NCBI GenBank assembly: GCA_017461445.1
Contig: JAFTXW010000003.1
Coordinates: 43,333 to 107,332, forward strand
Reading direction: 5' to 3'
DNA: 64,000 bases
Source: Oscillospiraceae bacterium
Lineage (GTDB): Bacteria; Bacillota; Clostridia; Oscillospirales; Oscillospiraceae
Below the pieces are notes generated by a model. It did not search any database. It was not told the DNA's origin and saw only the letters and a program-made list of their open reading frames with translations. This document shows positions 39,253 to 48,361 of the stretch, one piece after another (position 1 is the first letter of the stretch; each line of letters starts with the position of its first letter). A program made the translations under genes and the position numbers.

Positions 39253-41217
39253 TTAGGCCAGGGGGAGGAGGTGTTCGCCGGTGAGTTCGGCCAGGGTGGT
39301 TTCGCCCCAGGTGTAGTTGGTCAGGTAGCTGCCCTTGAACAGCTGGGCGTATTCCTCCCGGCCGGAGAGGTAGTCGTACAGGTCGCAGCGGACCCGCTCC
39401 GTCACCAGGCGGCGTTTGCCGTTGACAGACTCAACGATGCCGCCGATGCCGTACTCCTCCAGCAGGTTTTTCAGCCGCAGGGCCACCTTGCGGTACCGGG
39501 CCAGGGTGACGGAATTGGCGGGCTCGTCCTCCCACAGGAAGCTGATGGCCTCCTCCGAGGACACGAAGCCGCCCCGGCGGTCCACCAGCAGGGCGAACAG
39601 CTCCTTGGATTTTTCATTGCGGAAGGCAATGGGCTTGTCGTCCACGAACACATCGAAATAGCCGAAGGTGCGGATACGCACGGACTTTTCCGGGATGTCC
39701 TCCGGCCCGGCAGTCTCCCTGCCGTCCACGTTATAGAGCATCACATAGAAGCCCTCGTCGCTGTCCTTCCGGGAGCAGATGGCCTTGATGCGGCGGTAGG
39801 CATTGCGGGTCATGTCGAAATAGGTAAATTCCGCTTCACCAACGGCGAAGAGCTTTTTGATATCCTCATAGTCAAGGCCGCTCTGGGCGATGAATTCCCG
39901 GATGGTGGGCCGCTTCTCCGTCAGGGTCAGCCAGTCCTCCCGGCTGTAGCCGAAGAAGCTGCACACATTTTCGCTGGTGTACAGGGGCTTGACGGTATCG
40001 CCCTCCACCTCGAAGGCCACCACGCCCTCGGTAAAGCGCATCACCAGCTGCTGCATGTTTTTGAGCGTGGCGTTCTCGCTGCGCAGGGCATCGGTCTCGG
40101 GCATATTGCGGCAGCAGTAAAGGCTCACGTTGGCATCCAGCTTCAAAAAGATGCCCGTGTAAGTCCGCAGCACGCCCCCGGAGGACAGGGCCCGGTAAGT
40201 GATCTGGGGCGGACGGCCGTCGGCTTCGCTTAGCTTTTTCTGATAAAAGGCCCTGAAAAAGTCCCGAACCTGCTGCCGGTCCTCTCCGCAGACACTGCCC
40301 ACGATCCACTTATCCGTGGCCTCCTCCATCTGCATGGGGATGTTCTCGATCCAGCGGAACATGGGGGAATTGCTGCCGCAGAGGCACTTGACCGTCCGGG
40401 CGGACAGGTCGAACTCGAAAATCTTGTCGTAGATCTCCGTCAACGCCTTCACATACCGCCGGGTCTCCTGCTCCCGGCGGAGCTGGTGACGCTCGGTGAT
40501 GTCCATGCAGGCACTTTGGAATTCCTCCTCGCCCCGTTCGTTGACGCATTTGGTGACCCAGCCGAAGAGGAAGGTCCGGGTGCCGTCGCAGCGGATCACG
40601 GGCATTTCACCGGCAATGGGCGCGCCGTGCTTATAGACCCGGTCCAGGTAGATGCCGAACCGCCGCCGCTCCTCCATGGGGATCAGCAGGAAAAGGTTCT
40701 GGCTGTACATTTCCAGTGCCTCCGTCCCGGCAGCTCCCCGGGGGAAGCCCAGAAATTCCCGCATCTGGTCGTTGATGTAGGTGATCCGGGGCGTTTTTTC
40801 GCAGGTGTAGCGGAGGAACCCGCAGGGCATGGTGTCGTTCAGGTAGTGGAGGTTCTCGTTTTCGCTTTTCAGGGCGGTGATGTCCGTCAGCACGCTGTCG
40901 GCCAGCAGAACGCCGTCCTGCCAATAGGAGGTGGCCGTGTCGCTGACACAGAGGACGCTGCCGTCCATGCGCAGCAGGCGGTACTGGGCGGTTAGGGTCT
41001 GCTCCCCGGCGGCCAGGTCACGCAGGAAATCCCCGCAGACCTGACGGTCCCCGGGGTGTACCTGGGAAATATAGCCGTTTTCCGCCATCAGCTCCTCCCG
41101 GGTGCGCCCAAGCATCTCGCAGAGGTTCCGGCTGGCAAAGGCCAGCCCGGCAGGCTCCGACAGGCGGTATTGATGAAAGCCGCTGATACGGCAGTCCAGA
41201 CTTTCTTCCATATTCAT
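39253..41217 (-). CDS. PAS-domain protein with C-terminal winged-helix (OmpR/SARP-like) domain
   Basis: A 654-residue cytoplasmic regulator. Tandem PAS-like sensor modules are seen at about 10-110 (FASRNLCEMLGRTREELMAE, TAQYRLLRMDGSVLCVSD), 125-235 (ITYINDQMREFLGFPRGAAG, SACMDITERHQLRREQE) and 375-520. A C-terminal domain (RIRTFGYFDVFVDDKPIAFR, then SKELFALLVDRRGGFVSSEE and WEDEPANSVTLARYRKVALR) resembles the winged helix of SARP-type regulators. No kinase or HD domain is present, so it probably links a small-molecule or redox signal directly to transcription. Start at 41217 with GGAG. The ABC operon downstream may be its target. Confidence 0.75.
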   Translation of the reverse strand: MNMEESLDCRISGFHQYRLSEPAGLAFASRNLCEMLGRTREELMAENGYISQVHPGDRQVCGDFLRDLAAGEQTLTAQYRLLRMDGSVLCVSDTATSYWQDGVLLADSVLTDITALKSENENLHYLNDTMPCGFLRYTCEKTPRITYINDQMREFLGFPRGAAGTEALEMYSQNLFLLIPMEERRRFGIYLDRVYKHGAPIAGEMPVIRCDGTRTFLFGWVTKCVNERGEEEFQSACMDITERHQLRREQETRRYVKALTEIYDKIFEFDLSARTVKCLCGSNSPMFRWIENIPMQMEEATDKWIVGSVCGEDRQQVRDFFRAFYQKKLSEADGRPPQITYRALSSGGVLRTYTGIFLKLDANVSLYCCRNMPETDALRSENATLKNMQQLVMRFTEGVVAFEVEGDTVKPLYTSENVCSFFGYSREDWLTLTEKRPTIREFIAQSGLDYEDIKKLFAVGEAEFTYFDMTRNAYRRIKAICSRKDSDEGFYVMLYNVDGRETAGPEDIPEKSVRIRTFGYFDVFVDDKPIAFRNEKSKELFALLVDRRGGFVSSEEAISFLWEDEPANSVTLARYRKVALRLKNLLEEYGIGGIVESVNGKRRLVTERVRCDLYDYLSGREEYAQLFKGSYLTNYTWGETTLAELTGEHLLPLA

Positions 41218-41257
41218 AGGGGTGCTCCTATCCGACAGGGGTGGGTGGTTTTTGGAA

Positions 41258-41286
41258 ATTATACCACGAAAAGGGAAACTCGTCAA
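41258..41286 (-). promoter_or_regulatory. Promoter of the PAS regulator gene
   Basis: Minus strand -35 TTGACG (41281-41286), 17-nt spacer, -10 TATAAT (41258-41263), about 40 nt before the start. Confidence 0.85.
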
Positions 41287-41326
41287 ATGGAGAGGAAGGC
41301 GGCAAATCCCTTCAGCACAAGGCACT

Positions 41327-41651
41327 AAGTGGCCGTAAGTCGCTTTGCTCCAACGGCCACTAAGCCCCGGGGGGGAAGGTGGCCCGCAGGGCCGGATGAG
41401 GAATGGCGTGCACTGTAGGCTAGTAGGAGGCCTGCAATAGATGCGAAACTGTAAGCTTTCCGCCCGCATTCCTCATCAGTCTGAAATTCCGGCCAAGTGT
41501 GGCCGAAATTTCAGCCAGCTTCCCCCCGGGGGAAGCCATTTTGTGCGATGCTGCGCATCGCATCGGGCGACCGCAAGGGTCGCCCCTACGCGAAAGGTCT
41601 GCATAGGAAACCAGGGTTTTCTGACTTTTCCGCTATTGATTCGCATTTAAA
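41327..41651. repeat. Composite repeat region between the acyl-CoA ligase and PAS regulator genes
   Basis: No gene is seen in the 443-nt gap. It holds a diverged copy of the nested cassette (41332-41364, GCACTAAGTGGCCGTAAGTC and GCTCCAACGGCCACTAAG), a long-range inverted pair GATGAGGAATG (near 41395) / CATTCCTCATC (near 41467), a hairpin CGGCCAAGTGTGGCCG, CTTCCCC/GGGGAAG and GCGATGC/GCATCGC hairpins, one right-hand GCGACC arm of family A (41564-41592), and a family G arm (41593-41651). No left family A arm is visible, so the element is one-armed or degraded. Confidence 0.75.
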
Positions 41652-41660
41652 AGGGGCGCA

Positions 41661-43289
41661 TTACCCTCTCAGCTCGGCTTTGCGGATCTTACCGCTGATG
41701 GTTTTGGGCATTTCTTTGACGAATTCCAGGATGCGGATCCACTTGTATTCCGCCAGGCGGGTATTGCAGAAGTCCTTGATCTCCTTTTCCAGAGCCGGGG
41801 AAGGGGTATTGGCTCCCGCCAGGGTGACCACGGCCTTGATGGCCTGGCCCCGGAGGGGGTCGGGAACGCCCACCACGCTGCACTCCGCCACGGCGGGGTG
41901 CTCCATCAGCACATTTTCCACTTCATAGGGGCCCACCCGGTAGCCGCCAGTCTTGATGATGTCGTCAAACCGACCGTGGAACCAGCAGCGGCCGTTCTCG
42001 TCCATGTAGGCGGCATCGCCGGTATGGTACACGCCGTCCCGCCAGGCGTGGGCGTACTGTTCGTCATTTCCCAGATAGCCGCTGAACACGCCCACCTGTC
42101 TGCCGGATTCGGGGGGCAGGATCACCACCTCGCCGATCTCGCCTACGGGAACCGGCTTTCCGTCCCGGCCCCGCAGCTCGATGCGGTAGAAGGGGGAAAT
42201 GGTACCCATGGAGCCTGCCGCCGCTTCATTGCCCTTGAAATTGGCCATCAGCAGGGTGGTCTCCGTCTGGCCGTAGCCCTCGCAGAGGGTGAGGCCCGTC
42301 CGTTCCGTAAAGCGGCGGAACACCTCGGGATTCAGCAGCTCGCCCGCTGTAGAGGCATGGCGCAGGGAGGGCATGTCGGGGATGCCCTTGCGCACCAGAT
42401 AGCGGTAGACCGTAGGGGGTGCGCAGAAGGAAGTTACCCCATAACGGTTAATGACGGCGCACAGCTGCTTCGGCTCAAAATTATCGAAATCAAAGACCAT
42501 CACCGCGCTGCCCACCAGCCACTGGCCGTAGAGCTTGCCCCAGGAGGCTTTCGCCCAGCCGGTCTCCGCCACGGTGAAGTGAAGGCCGCCGTCCTCCGCC
42601 TGCTGCCAGTATTTGGCAGTGACGATATGGGCCAGGGGGTAGGAAAAGTCGTGGATGACCCCCTTGGGATAGCCGGTGGTGCCGGAGGTGAAGTACAGCA
42701 GCATGGGGTCAGTGACGGCAGTCTCCACCCGTTCCAGGGTCTCCTCTGCTTCTTCCATCTCGGCGGTCAGGTTGCGGAAGCCGGGGACATCCCGGCGGAC
42801 GGTCCACAAAATGGCGTGGGAATCCGCTTCCTCCACTGCCTGCCGCAGCTTATCCGGCACGCCCCCGAAGGGGGTGCAGAGGATGGCATCCACCTGGGCC
42901 ATGCGGAGGCGGTAGACATAATCCTGCACCGTCAGCATATGGGTGGCAGGGATGACGGTAACGCCCAGCTTGTGGAGCGCGACCACCGCAAACCAGTATT
43001 CATAGTGCCGCTTCAGCACCAGCATAACACGCATTCCCCGGCGAAGTCCCGCGTTTTGGAACACATTGGCAAATTGATTGCTGTATTTTTTGATATCCCC
43101 GAAGGTGAAGATGTGCTCCTCGTTTTCCGTGTTGCACCAGACCAGGGCGGTTTTGCCCGGGGTCTCCTCCGCGATGGCATCCGCCACGTCGTAGCCGAAG
43201 TTGAAGTTCTCCGGGTAATCCAGGGTAATGCTTTCCAGGCCGCCCCGGCTGTTCAGGGTCTCCCGGCAGAATTTCTGATAAATGCTCAT
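41661..43289 (-). CDS. AMP-forming acyl-CoA synthetase, last gene of the fatty acid operon
   Basis: Adenylates a carboxylate and forms its CoA thioester. The 542-residue ANL-family enzyme shows the P-loop YFTSGTTGYPKG (about residue 190), GEGYGQTET-like EGYGQTETTLL, YHTGDAAYMDENGRCWFHGR, and the C-terminal KTISGKIRKAELR lysine motif. The sequence resembles medium-chain acyl-CoA ligases. The start at 43289 overlaps the accA stop (ATGA). Its place at the end of acc/fab genes suggests activation or recycling of fatty acids. Substrate chain length unknown. Confidence 0.88.
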   Translation of the reverse strand: MSIYQKFCRETLNSRGGLESITLDYPENFNFGYDVADAIAEETPGKTALVWCNTENEEHIFTFGDIKKYSNQFANVFQNAGLRRGMRVMLVLKRHYEYWFAVVALHKLGVTVIPATHMLTVQDYVYRLRMAQVDAILCTPFGGVPDKLRQAVEEADSHAILWTVRRDVPGFRNLTAEMEEAEETLERVETAVTDPMLLYFTSGTTGYPKGVIHDFSYPLAHIVTAKYWQQAEDGGLHFTVAETGWAKASWGKLYGQWLVGSAVMVFDFDNFEPKQLCAVINRYGVTSFCAPPTVYRYLVRKGIPDMPSLRHASTAGELLNPEVFRRFTERTGLTLCEGYGQTETTLLMANFKGNEAAAGSMGTISPFYRIELRGRDGKPVPVGEIGEVVILPPESGRQVGVFSGYLGNDEQYAHAWRDGVYHTGDAAYMDENGRCWFHGRFDDIIKTGGYRVGPYEVENVLMEHPAVAECSVVGVPDPLRGQAIKAVVTLAGANTPSPALEKEIKDFCNTRLAEYKWIRILEFVKEMPKTISGKIRKAELRG

Positions 43290-44074
43290 TTGCTCTCCTC
43301 GACGGCCCCCAGGCCCCGGAACCGGGCGTACCGCTTGGCGATCAGGTCCGGGTCCCGGGAGAGGGCGTCCAATTCTGTTTTCAGTGCGGCGGCGATGCGG
43401 TCGTAGAAGGGCTGCTTGCCCATGTCCTTTTCGGGCAGAATCCGCTCGATGACACCGAAGCGGAGGGCATCCTTGGCCGTCAGCTTCAGGCTGGCGGCGG
43501 CAGTCTCCGCCTGTTTGGCATCCTTCCACAGAATGCTGGCGCAGCCCTCGGGGGAAATGACGGAATACACCGCGTTTTCCAGCATCCACACCCGGTCCGC
43601 CACCGCCAGGGCCAGTGCGCCGCCGCTGCCGCCCTCGCCCACCAGGATGGACACCACAGGGACACAGAGGGTGGACATTTCCATTAAGTTTTCCGCGATG
43701 GCCTGACCCTGGCCACGCTCCTCGGCACCGATGCCGCAGCAGGCACCGGAGGTATCGATGAAGCAGACCACGGGCCGTCCGAATTTTTCCGCCTGCTTCA
43801 TCAGCCGCAGGGCCTTGCGGTAGCCCTCGGGGTTGGGGGCACCGAAGTTGCGGAAGCTCCGCTCCTTGGCGGTATGGCCCTTTTCGATGGCGATGACGGT
43901 CACGGGGGTATCCCCCAGCCAGGCAACGCCGCCCACAATGGCGGGGTCGTCACCGAAGCGGCGGTCGCCGTGAAGCTCCGTAAAATCCTTAAAAATATGG
44001 CCAATATAGTCAAGGCCCGTGGGGCGCATATTGTCCCGGGCCAGCTTGACCACGGCATAGGGTATCTGATCCAA
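43286..44074 (-). CDS. accA: Acetyl-CoA carboxylase carboxyltransferase subunit alpha
   Basis: With AccD, transfers the carboxyl group from biotin to acetyl-CoA to form malonyl-CoA. The 262-residue product has YIGHIFKDFTELHGDRRFGD at about 23-42, FRNFGAPNPEGYRKALRLMK, FIDTSGACCGIGAEERGQ and SEGGSGGALALAVAD-type crotonase-fold elements. The start is read as a TTG at 44072-44074, 8 nt after GGGAGG; no ATG fits, and the frame further upstream overlaps accD. Shorter than E. coli AccA, lacking most of its N-terminal extension. Confidence 0.93.
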   Translation of the reverse strand: MDQIPYAVVKLARDNMRPTGLDYIGHIFKDFTELHGDRRFGDDPAIVGGVAWLGDTPVTVIAIEKGHTAKERSFRNFGAPNPEGYRKALRLMKQAEKFGRPVVCFIDTSGACCGIGAEERGQGQAIAENLMEMSTLCVPVVSILVGEGGSGGALALAVADRVWMLENAVYSVISPEGCASILWKDAKQAETAAASLKLTAKDALRFGVIERILPEKDMGKQPFYDRIAAALKTELDALSRDPDLIAKRYARFRGLGAVEESK

Positions 44075-44078
44075 TGTG

Positions 44079-44930
44079 TTAACCTCCCTTGTGCAGCCGC
44101 AGCAGCCGGGTAAGCAGTGCCTTCTGCCCTGAACGGGGGGCAATGCTGTCGATGAAGCCGTGCTGCAGCACAAATTCCGCCTTCTGGAATTCCTTGGGCA
44201 GGGTCTTGCGGGTGGTCTGCTCGATGACCCGGGCTCCCGCGAAGCCGATGGTGGCCCCCGGCTCCGCCAGAAGGATATCCGCCTCCATGGCGAAGCTGGC
44301 GGTGACACCGCCGGTGGTGGGGTCCGTCAGCACGGCGATGTACAATAGGCCAGCGTCGGAATGACGCTTCACGGCGGCACTGGTCTTTGCCATCTGCATC
44401 AGGGACAGCAGTCCCTCCTGCATCCGCGCGCCGCCGGAGACGGCATAGCCCACAACGGGAAGCCGGTGTTCCAGGGCGTACTCAAAAAGCCGGGTCAGCT
44501 TTTCGCCCACGGCACTGCCCATGGAGCCCATCATAAAATAAGGCTCCATGACAAACAGGCAGCAGGCTTCCCCGCCGATGGCGGCGGTGCCGCAGACCAC
44601 CGCTTCGGCTTCGCCGCTGGCGGAGCGGACGGTGTCCAGCTTTTCCCCATAGCCGGGGAATTCCAGGGGATTCCCGGAGCGAAGCTCCGAAAACAGCTCC
44701 CGGAAGGTGCCCTTGTCCGCCGCCATGGCGATCCGCTGGCGGGCCTTCATGCGGAAGTGGTAGCCGCAGGGGCACACCAGATGGTTCGCCCACAGGCGGC
44801 TCAGGGGGATGGGCTTATGGCAGTTGGGGCAGGTCTTTTCCGGCTCCCCCGCGTCCTCATGGATGGGCGCGGCGGTGCGGCCGCCCTCCTCCAATGCGTT
44901 TTTCGGTTGTAAAAAGTTGAGAAAGGCCAT
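44079..44930 (-). CDS. accD: Acetyl-CoA carboxylase carboxyltransferase subunit beta
   Basis: The 283-residue beta subunit with its N-terminal zinc ribbon (CPNCHKPIPL and CPCGYHF, about 34-60) and crotonase-fold core (GYAVSGGARMQEGLLSLMQM, VLTDPTTGGVTASFAMEAD, EPGATIGFAGARVIEQT). The ATG at 44930 is preferred; a GTG three codons upstream (44939) is possible. Overlap or near-contact with accC upstream and accA downstream indicates coupled translation. Confidence 0.94.
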   Translation of the reverse strand: MAFLNFLQPKNALEEGGRTAAPIHEDAGEPEKTCPNCHKPIPLSRLWANHLVCPCGYHFRMKARQRIAMAADKGTFRELFSELRSGNPLEFPGYGEKLDTVRSASGEAEAVVCGTAAIGGEACCLFVMEPYFMMGSMGSAVGEKLTRLFEYALEHRLPVVGYAVSGGARMQEGLLSLMQMAKTSAAVKRHSDAGLLYIAVLTDPTTGGVTASFAMEADILLAEPGATIGFAGARVIEQTTRKTLPKEFQKAEFVLQHGFIDSIAPRSGQKALLTRLLRLHKGG

Positions 44931-44935
44931 GTTTT

Positions 44936-46243
44936 TCACCTGCTTCCCAGAAATGTCAGGTCATAATTGCCGAAGGCGAACCGGTCATCGTCCAGGATCA
45001 CCAGCTGGTCGGCAATGTTGGTGGGGATGCCCTGGATGACCAGCTCGCACAGGGCGGCCCGGAGCTTGCGCAGGGCTTCCTCCCGGGTCCGGGCACTGAC
45101 GATCAGCTTGCCCAGAAGGGAATCGTAGTAGGGCGGCACCTCCGTACCTGCCACCAGGCAGGTATCGAACCGCACCGCGGGGCCGCCGGGCACATGGAGC
45201 ATCTGAAGCTTGCCGCAGCCCCGGGCGTTGACCCGGCACTCAATGGCACAGCCGGAGAGGGAAATGTCCTCCTGGCGCATGTCCAGGGGGATGCCCGCGG
45301 CGATGCGGATCTGCCACTTCACCAGGTCGATACCTGTCAGCATCTCGGTGACGGCGTGCTCCACCTGCAGGCGGACGTTCATCTCCATGAACCAGAAATT
45401 TCCCCCGTTATCCAGCAGAAATTCCAGGGTGCCCGCGCCCACATAGCCGATCTTTCGGACGGCATCCCGAGCCAGGGCCATAATCTTCTGCCGCTGGGCA
45501 TCCCCCACGGCGGGGGAGGGGGTCTCTTCGATGAGCTTCTGGTTCCGCTGCTGTAAGGAGCAGTCCCGCTCCCCCAGGCAGACCACGTTGCCCTGCTCAT
45601 CCGCCAGAATTTGCAGCTCCACATGCCGGGCGGGGTAGATGTACTTTTCCAGATACACGCTGCCATCGCCGAAGGCACTCTGGGCCTCGGCGGTGGCCTG
45701 GTGCCAGCTTTCTTCCAGATCGTCAGAATTTCGCACCAGGCGGATGCCCCGTCCGCCGCCGCCGGCGCAGGCCTTCAGCATCACGGGGTAGCCGATGATC
45801 TTCGCCTGCTCCCGGGCTTCCTCCAAAGAGGTAAGGACTTTGGTGCCGGGGATGACGGTGAGGCCGGTGTTTTTCACCAGCTCCTTCAGCCGGGCCTTGT
45901 CGCTGAGCCGCTCCATACTGTCCGGCTCCGGGCCGATGAACACCAGTCCATTTTTCCGGCAGGTCCGGGCGAAATGGGCGTTTTCCGACAGGAAGCCGTA
46001 GCCCGGATGGATGGCCTGGGCTCCCGCCAGCAGGGCGGTGCTGATGATCTGGCTTTCATTCAGATAGCTTTCCGAAGGGGCACTGCCGCCGATGCAGAAG
46101 CTTTGATCCGCCAGGGCCACATGGAGCGCGTCCTTATCCGCTTCGGAATAGACCGCCACCGTGGCAATGCCCATCTCCCGGCAAGCCCGGATGATGCGGA
46201 CGGCGATCTCGCCCCGGTTGGCAATTAAGATTTTTGAAAACAT
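44936..46243 (-). CDS. accC: Biotin carboxylase
   Basis: ATP-dependent carboxylation of biotin on AccB. The 435-residue ATP-grasp enzyme has KILIANRGEIAVRIIRACRE at its start, IHPGYGFLSENAHFA, the glycine-rich loop KACAGGGGRGIRLV, and EMNVRLQVEHAVTEMLTGID. Typical length is about 450, so it is essentially complete. It follows fabZ closely and runs into accD. Confidence 0.96.
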   Translation of the reverse strand: MFSKILIANRGEIAVRIIRACREMGIATVAVYSEADKDALHVALADQSFCIGGSAPSESYLNESQIISTALLAGAQAIHPGYGFLSENAHFARTCRKNGLVFIGPEPDSMERLSDKARLKELVKNTGLTVIPGTKVLTSLEEAREQAKIIGYPVMLKACAGGGGRGIRLVRNSDDLEESWHQATAEAQSAFGDGSVYLEKYIYPARHVELQILADEQGNVVCLGERDCSLQQRNQKLIEETPSPAVGDAQRQKIMALARDAVRKIGYVGAGTLEFLLDNGGNFWFMEMNVRLQVEHAVTEMLTGIDLVKWQIRIAAGIPLDMRQEDISLSGCAIECRVNARGCGKLQMLHVPGGPAVRFDTCLVAGTEVPPYYDSLLGKLIVSARTREEALRKLRAALCELVIQGIPTNIADQLVILDDDRFAFGNYDLTFLGSR

Positions 46244-46245
46244 AG

Positions 46246-46662
46246 TTACGCTCCCGTGATGGCAAACGAAAATTCTGCGCTCACGCAGAGTCTGCCGTCA
46301 ACCGTCACCGTTCCTTCGGCAAAATAGAAGGGGTGCTTGGCCCGCTTGATGTGGCAGCGGGTCTCGATGGTGTCCCCGGGGCGCACTGGGGAACGGAATT
46401 TCACGTTGTTCAGCCCTGTGTAGACGGGGAGCTTGCCCGACCCCATCGCGTCCTTCATCAGCACGCAGGCGGACTGGGCCAGGATCTCGCACAGGATGAC
46501 CCCAGGCACGATGGGATTTCCGGGGAAATGGCCCCGGAGGAAAAATTCATCCCCCCGGACATGGTAGCGGCCCAGGGCTTCGCCGTTTTCCGCCGCCACC
46601 TCGTCCAGCAGGAGCATATCCTCCCGGTGGGGGAGGATCGCCATAATCTCTTCTTTGTTCAT
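46246..46662 (-). CDS. fabZ: 3-hydroxyacyl-ACP dehydratase FabZ
   Basis: Dehydrates beta-hydroxyacyl-ACP in fatty acid elongation. The 138-residue hotdog-fold enzyme has the start ILPHREDMLLLDEV, catalytic His in RGHFPGNPIVPGVILCEILA with the catalytic Glu in CEILAQ, and KFRSPVRPGD. Embedded between accB and accC, as is common in Clostridia. Confidence 0.95.
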   Translation of the reverse strand: MNKEEIMAILPHREDMLLLDEVAAENGEALGRYHVRGDEFFLRGHFPGNPIVPGVILCEILAQSACVLMKDAMGSGKLPVYTGLNNVKFRSPVRPGDTIETRCHIKRAKHPFYFAEGTVTVDGRLCVSAEFSFAITGA

Positions 46663-46665
46663 TTC

Positions 46666-47079
46666 TTACCTCTTGATGCGGAACAGCTCGGTGCCGTACT
46701 CCACCATCTGGCCGTTGGAGACACAGACGGACTCGATGATGCCGTCGCACTCCGCGCTGATCTCGTTCATCAGCTTCATGGCCTCCACGATGCACAGGGT
46801 CTGGCCCTGCTTCACCCGGTCGCCGGGGGACACATAGGGGTCGGCGTTCTCGGCGGGGGCGGAATAGAACAGGCCCACAATGGGGGAGCGGACGCTGATA
46901 TAATCGGCAGTTTCCGCCGCCGGGACGGGAGCCGGGGCGGCAGACACCACCGCCTGCTGCACCGGGGCGGACAGGCTCCGCTCCAGCCGCACCACCTTGT
47001 TATCCTCGGTGATCTCCAGGCCCGTCAAATCCAGCTCCTTCATCAGGGCGGCATATTTGCGAATATCGGATTCTTTCAT
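46666..47079 (-). CDS. accB: Biotin carboxyl carrier protein
   Basis: The 137-residue biotin carrier of acetyl-CoA carboxylase. C-terminal biotinyl domain with VEAMKLMNEI (biotinylated K102), flanked by VRSPIVGLFYSAPAE and GDRVKQGQTLCI. An Ala/Pro-rich linker (about 38-56) joins it to the N-terminal helical part. Between fabF and fabZ. Confidence 0.96.
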   Translation of the reverse strand: MKESDIRKYAALMKELDLTGLEITEDNKVVRLERSLSAPVQQAVVSAAPAPVPAAETADYISVRSPIVGLFYSAPAENADPYVSPGDRVKQGQTLCIVEAMKLMNEISAECDGIIESVCVSNGQMVEYGTELFRIKR

Positions 47080-47081
47080 AG

Positions 47082-48323
47082 TTACACCTTTCGGAAGGCC
47101 AGGCAGGCGTTATGGCCGCCGAAGCCAAGGGAATTGGACAGGCACAGGCTGATATCGGCCTTCACTGCCTGGTTGGGGACATAATTCAGGTCGCACTTGG
47201 GGTCCGGCTCCCGGAGGTTGATGGTGGGGGGCACGGTGCCCGTCTCCAGCACCTTCAGGCAGACGATGGCCTCAATGGCTCCCGCCGCGCCCAGCATGTG
47301 GCCGGTCATGGACTTGGTTGAGCTGACCAGGGCCTTGTAAGCCTGTTCCTCTCCCAAGGCCTTCTTGATGGCCAGAGTCTCGCCGCTGTCGTTCATGGGG
47401 GTGCCGGTGCCGTGGGCGTTGACGTAGACGGCTTCGGTGCCGTTGTAGCCCGCCTCCTCCAGGGCCTGCTTCATGGCCCGGGCACCGCCTTCCGCTTCGG
47501 GGTGGGGGGCGGTGATGTGGTGGGCATCGCAGGTGGAGCCGTAGCCGCAGACCTCGCCGTAGATCCTGGCACCGCGGGCCTTGGCGTGCTCATACTCTTC
47601 CAGCACCAGTGCCGCCGCGCCTTCACCGATGACGAAGCCGCCCCGGCGGGCATCGAAGGGCAGGGAGGCGGCGTTGGGGTCCTCCGCCGTGGACAGGGCC
47701 TTCATGTTGATGAAGCCCGCCACGCCTACGGAAACGATGGAGGCCTCCGCGCCGCCGGTGATGACGGCATCGGCATAGCCATGGCGGATGGCCCGGAGGG
47801 CTTCACCGATGGCATTGGAGCCGGAAGCGCAGGCAGTCACTGCAGGCAGGGCCGCGCCCTGGCAGTTGTAGCGGATGGCGATCATGCCCGCCGCCATATT
47901 GGCGATCATCATGGGAATGCACAGGGGGGATACCCGGTGGGGGCCCCGGTTATGGAGCTTTTCCACCTCGGTGGTAACGGTGTTCAGGCCGCCGATGCCG
48001 GAGCCGAAGTAGACCGCCACCCGCTCAGGGGGCAGGGTGCCGATGACACCGCTCTCCTCCACCGCCTGGACAGCCGCGCCCAGGGCGTACTGGGCGAACT
48101 TGTCGCTGCGGAGGGTCTCGCTTTTTTCCATATAGGTGAGGGGATCGAAGTCCTTTACCTGGGCGGCCAGCTTGGCCTTATAATTGGTGGTATCAAAGTA
48201 GGTAATGGGGCCGATGCCGTTGTAGCCGGCGGTCAGGTTCTGCCAGACAGTGTCCATATCACTGCCCACAGGACTGACCACACCCAGACCCGTCACCACA
48301 ACTCTGCGAAGTTCGTTGGTCAT
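47082..48323 (-). CDS. fabF: 3-oxoacyl-ACP synthase II FabF
   Basis: Condenses malonyl-ACP with acyl-ACP. The 413-residue thiolase-fold enzyme has VVVTGLGVVSPVGSDMDTVW at the N-terminus, the nucleophile Cys in VTACASGSNAIGEA (about 163-166), the catalytic His in VNAHGTGTPMNDSGE and in TGHMLGAAG. Ribosome site AAGGAG. Separated from fabG upstream by 226 nt occupied by nested repeats; the only large gap in the operon. Confidence 0.96.
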   Translation of the reverse strand: MTNELRRVVVTGLGVVSPVGSDMDTVWQNLTAGYNGIGPITYFDTTNYKAKLAAQVKDFDPLTYMEKSETLRSDKFAQYALGAAVQAVEESGVIGTLPPERVAVYFGSGIGGLNTVTTEVEKLHNRGPHRVSPLCIPMMIANMAAGMIAIRYNCQGAALPAVTACASGSNAIGEALRAIRHGYADAVITGGAEASIVSVGVAGFINMKALSTAEDPNAASLPFDARRGGFVIGEGAAALVLEEYEHAKARGARIYGEVCGYGSTCDAHHITAPHPEAEGGARAMKQALEEAGYNGTEAVYVNAHGTGTPMNDSGETLAIKKALGEEQAYKALVSSTKSMTGHMLGAAGAIEAIVCLKVLETGTVPPTINLREPDPKCDLNYVPNQAVKADISLCLSNSLGFGGHNACLAFRKV

Positions 48324-48361
48324 GTTGTTCTCCTTACTATTTTGTTTTGACGCACCAAATT

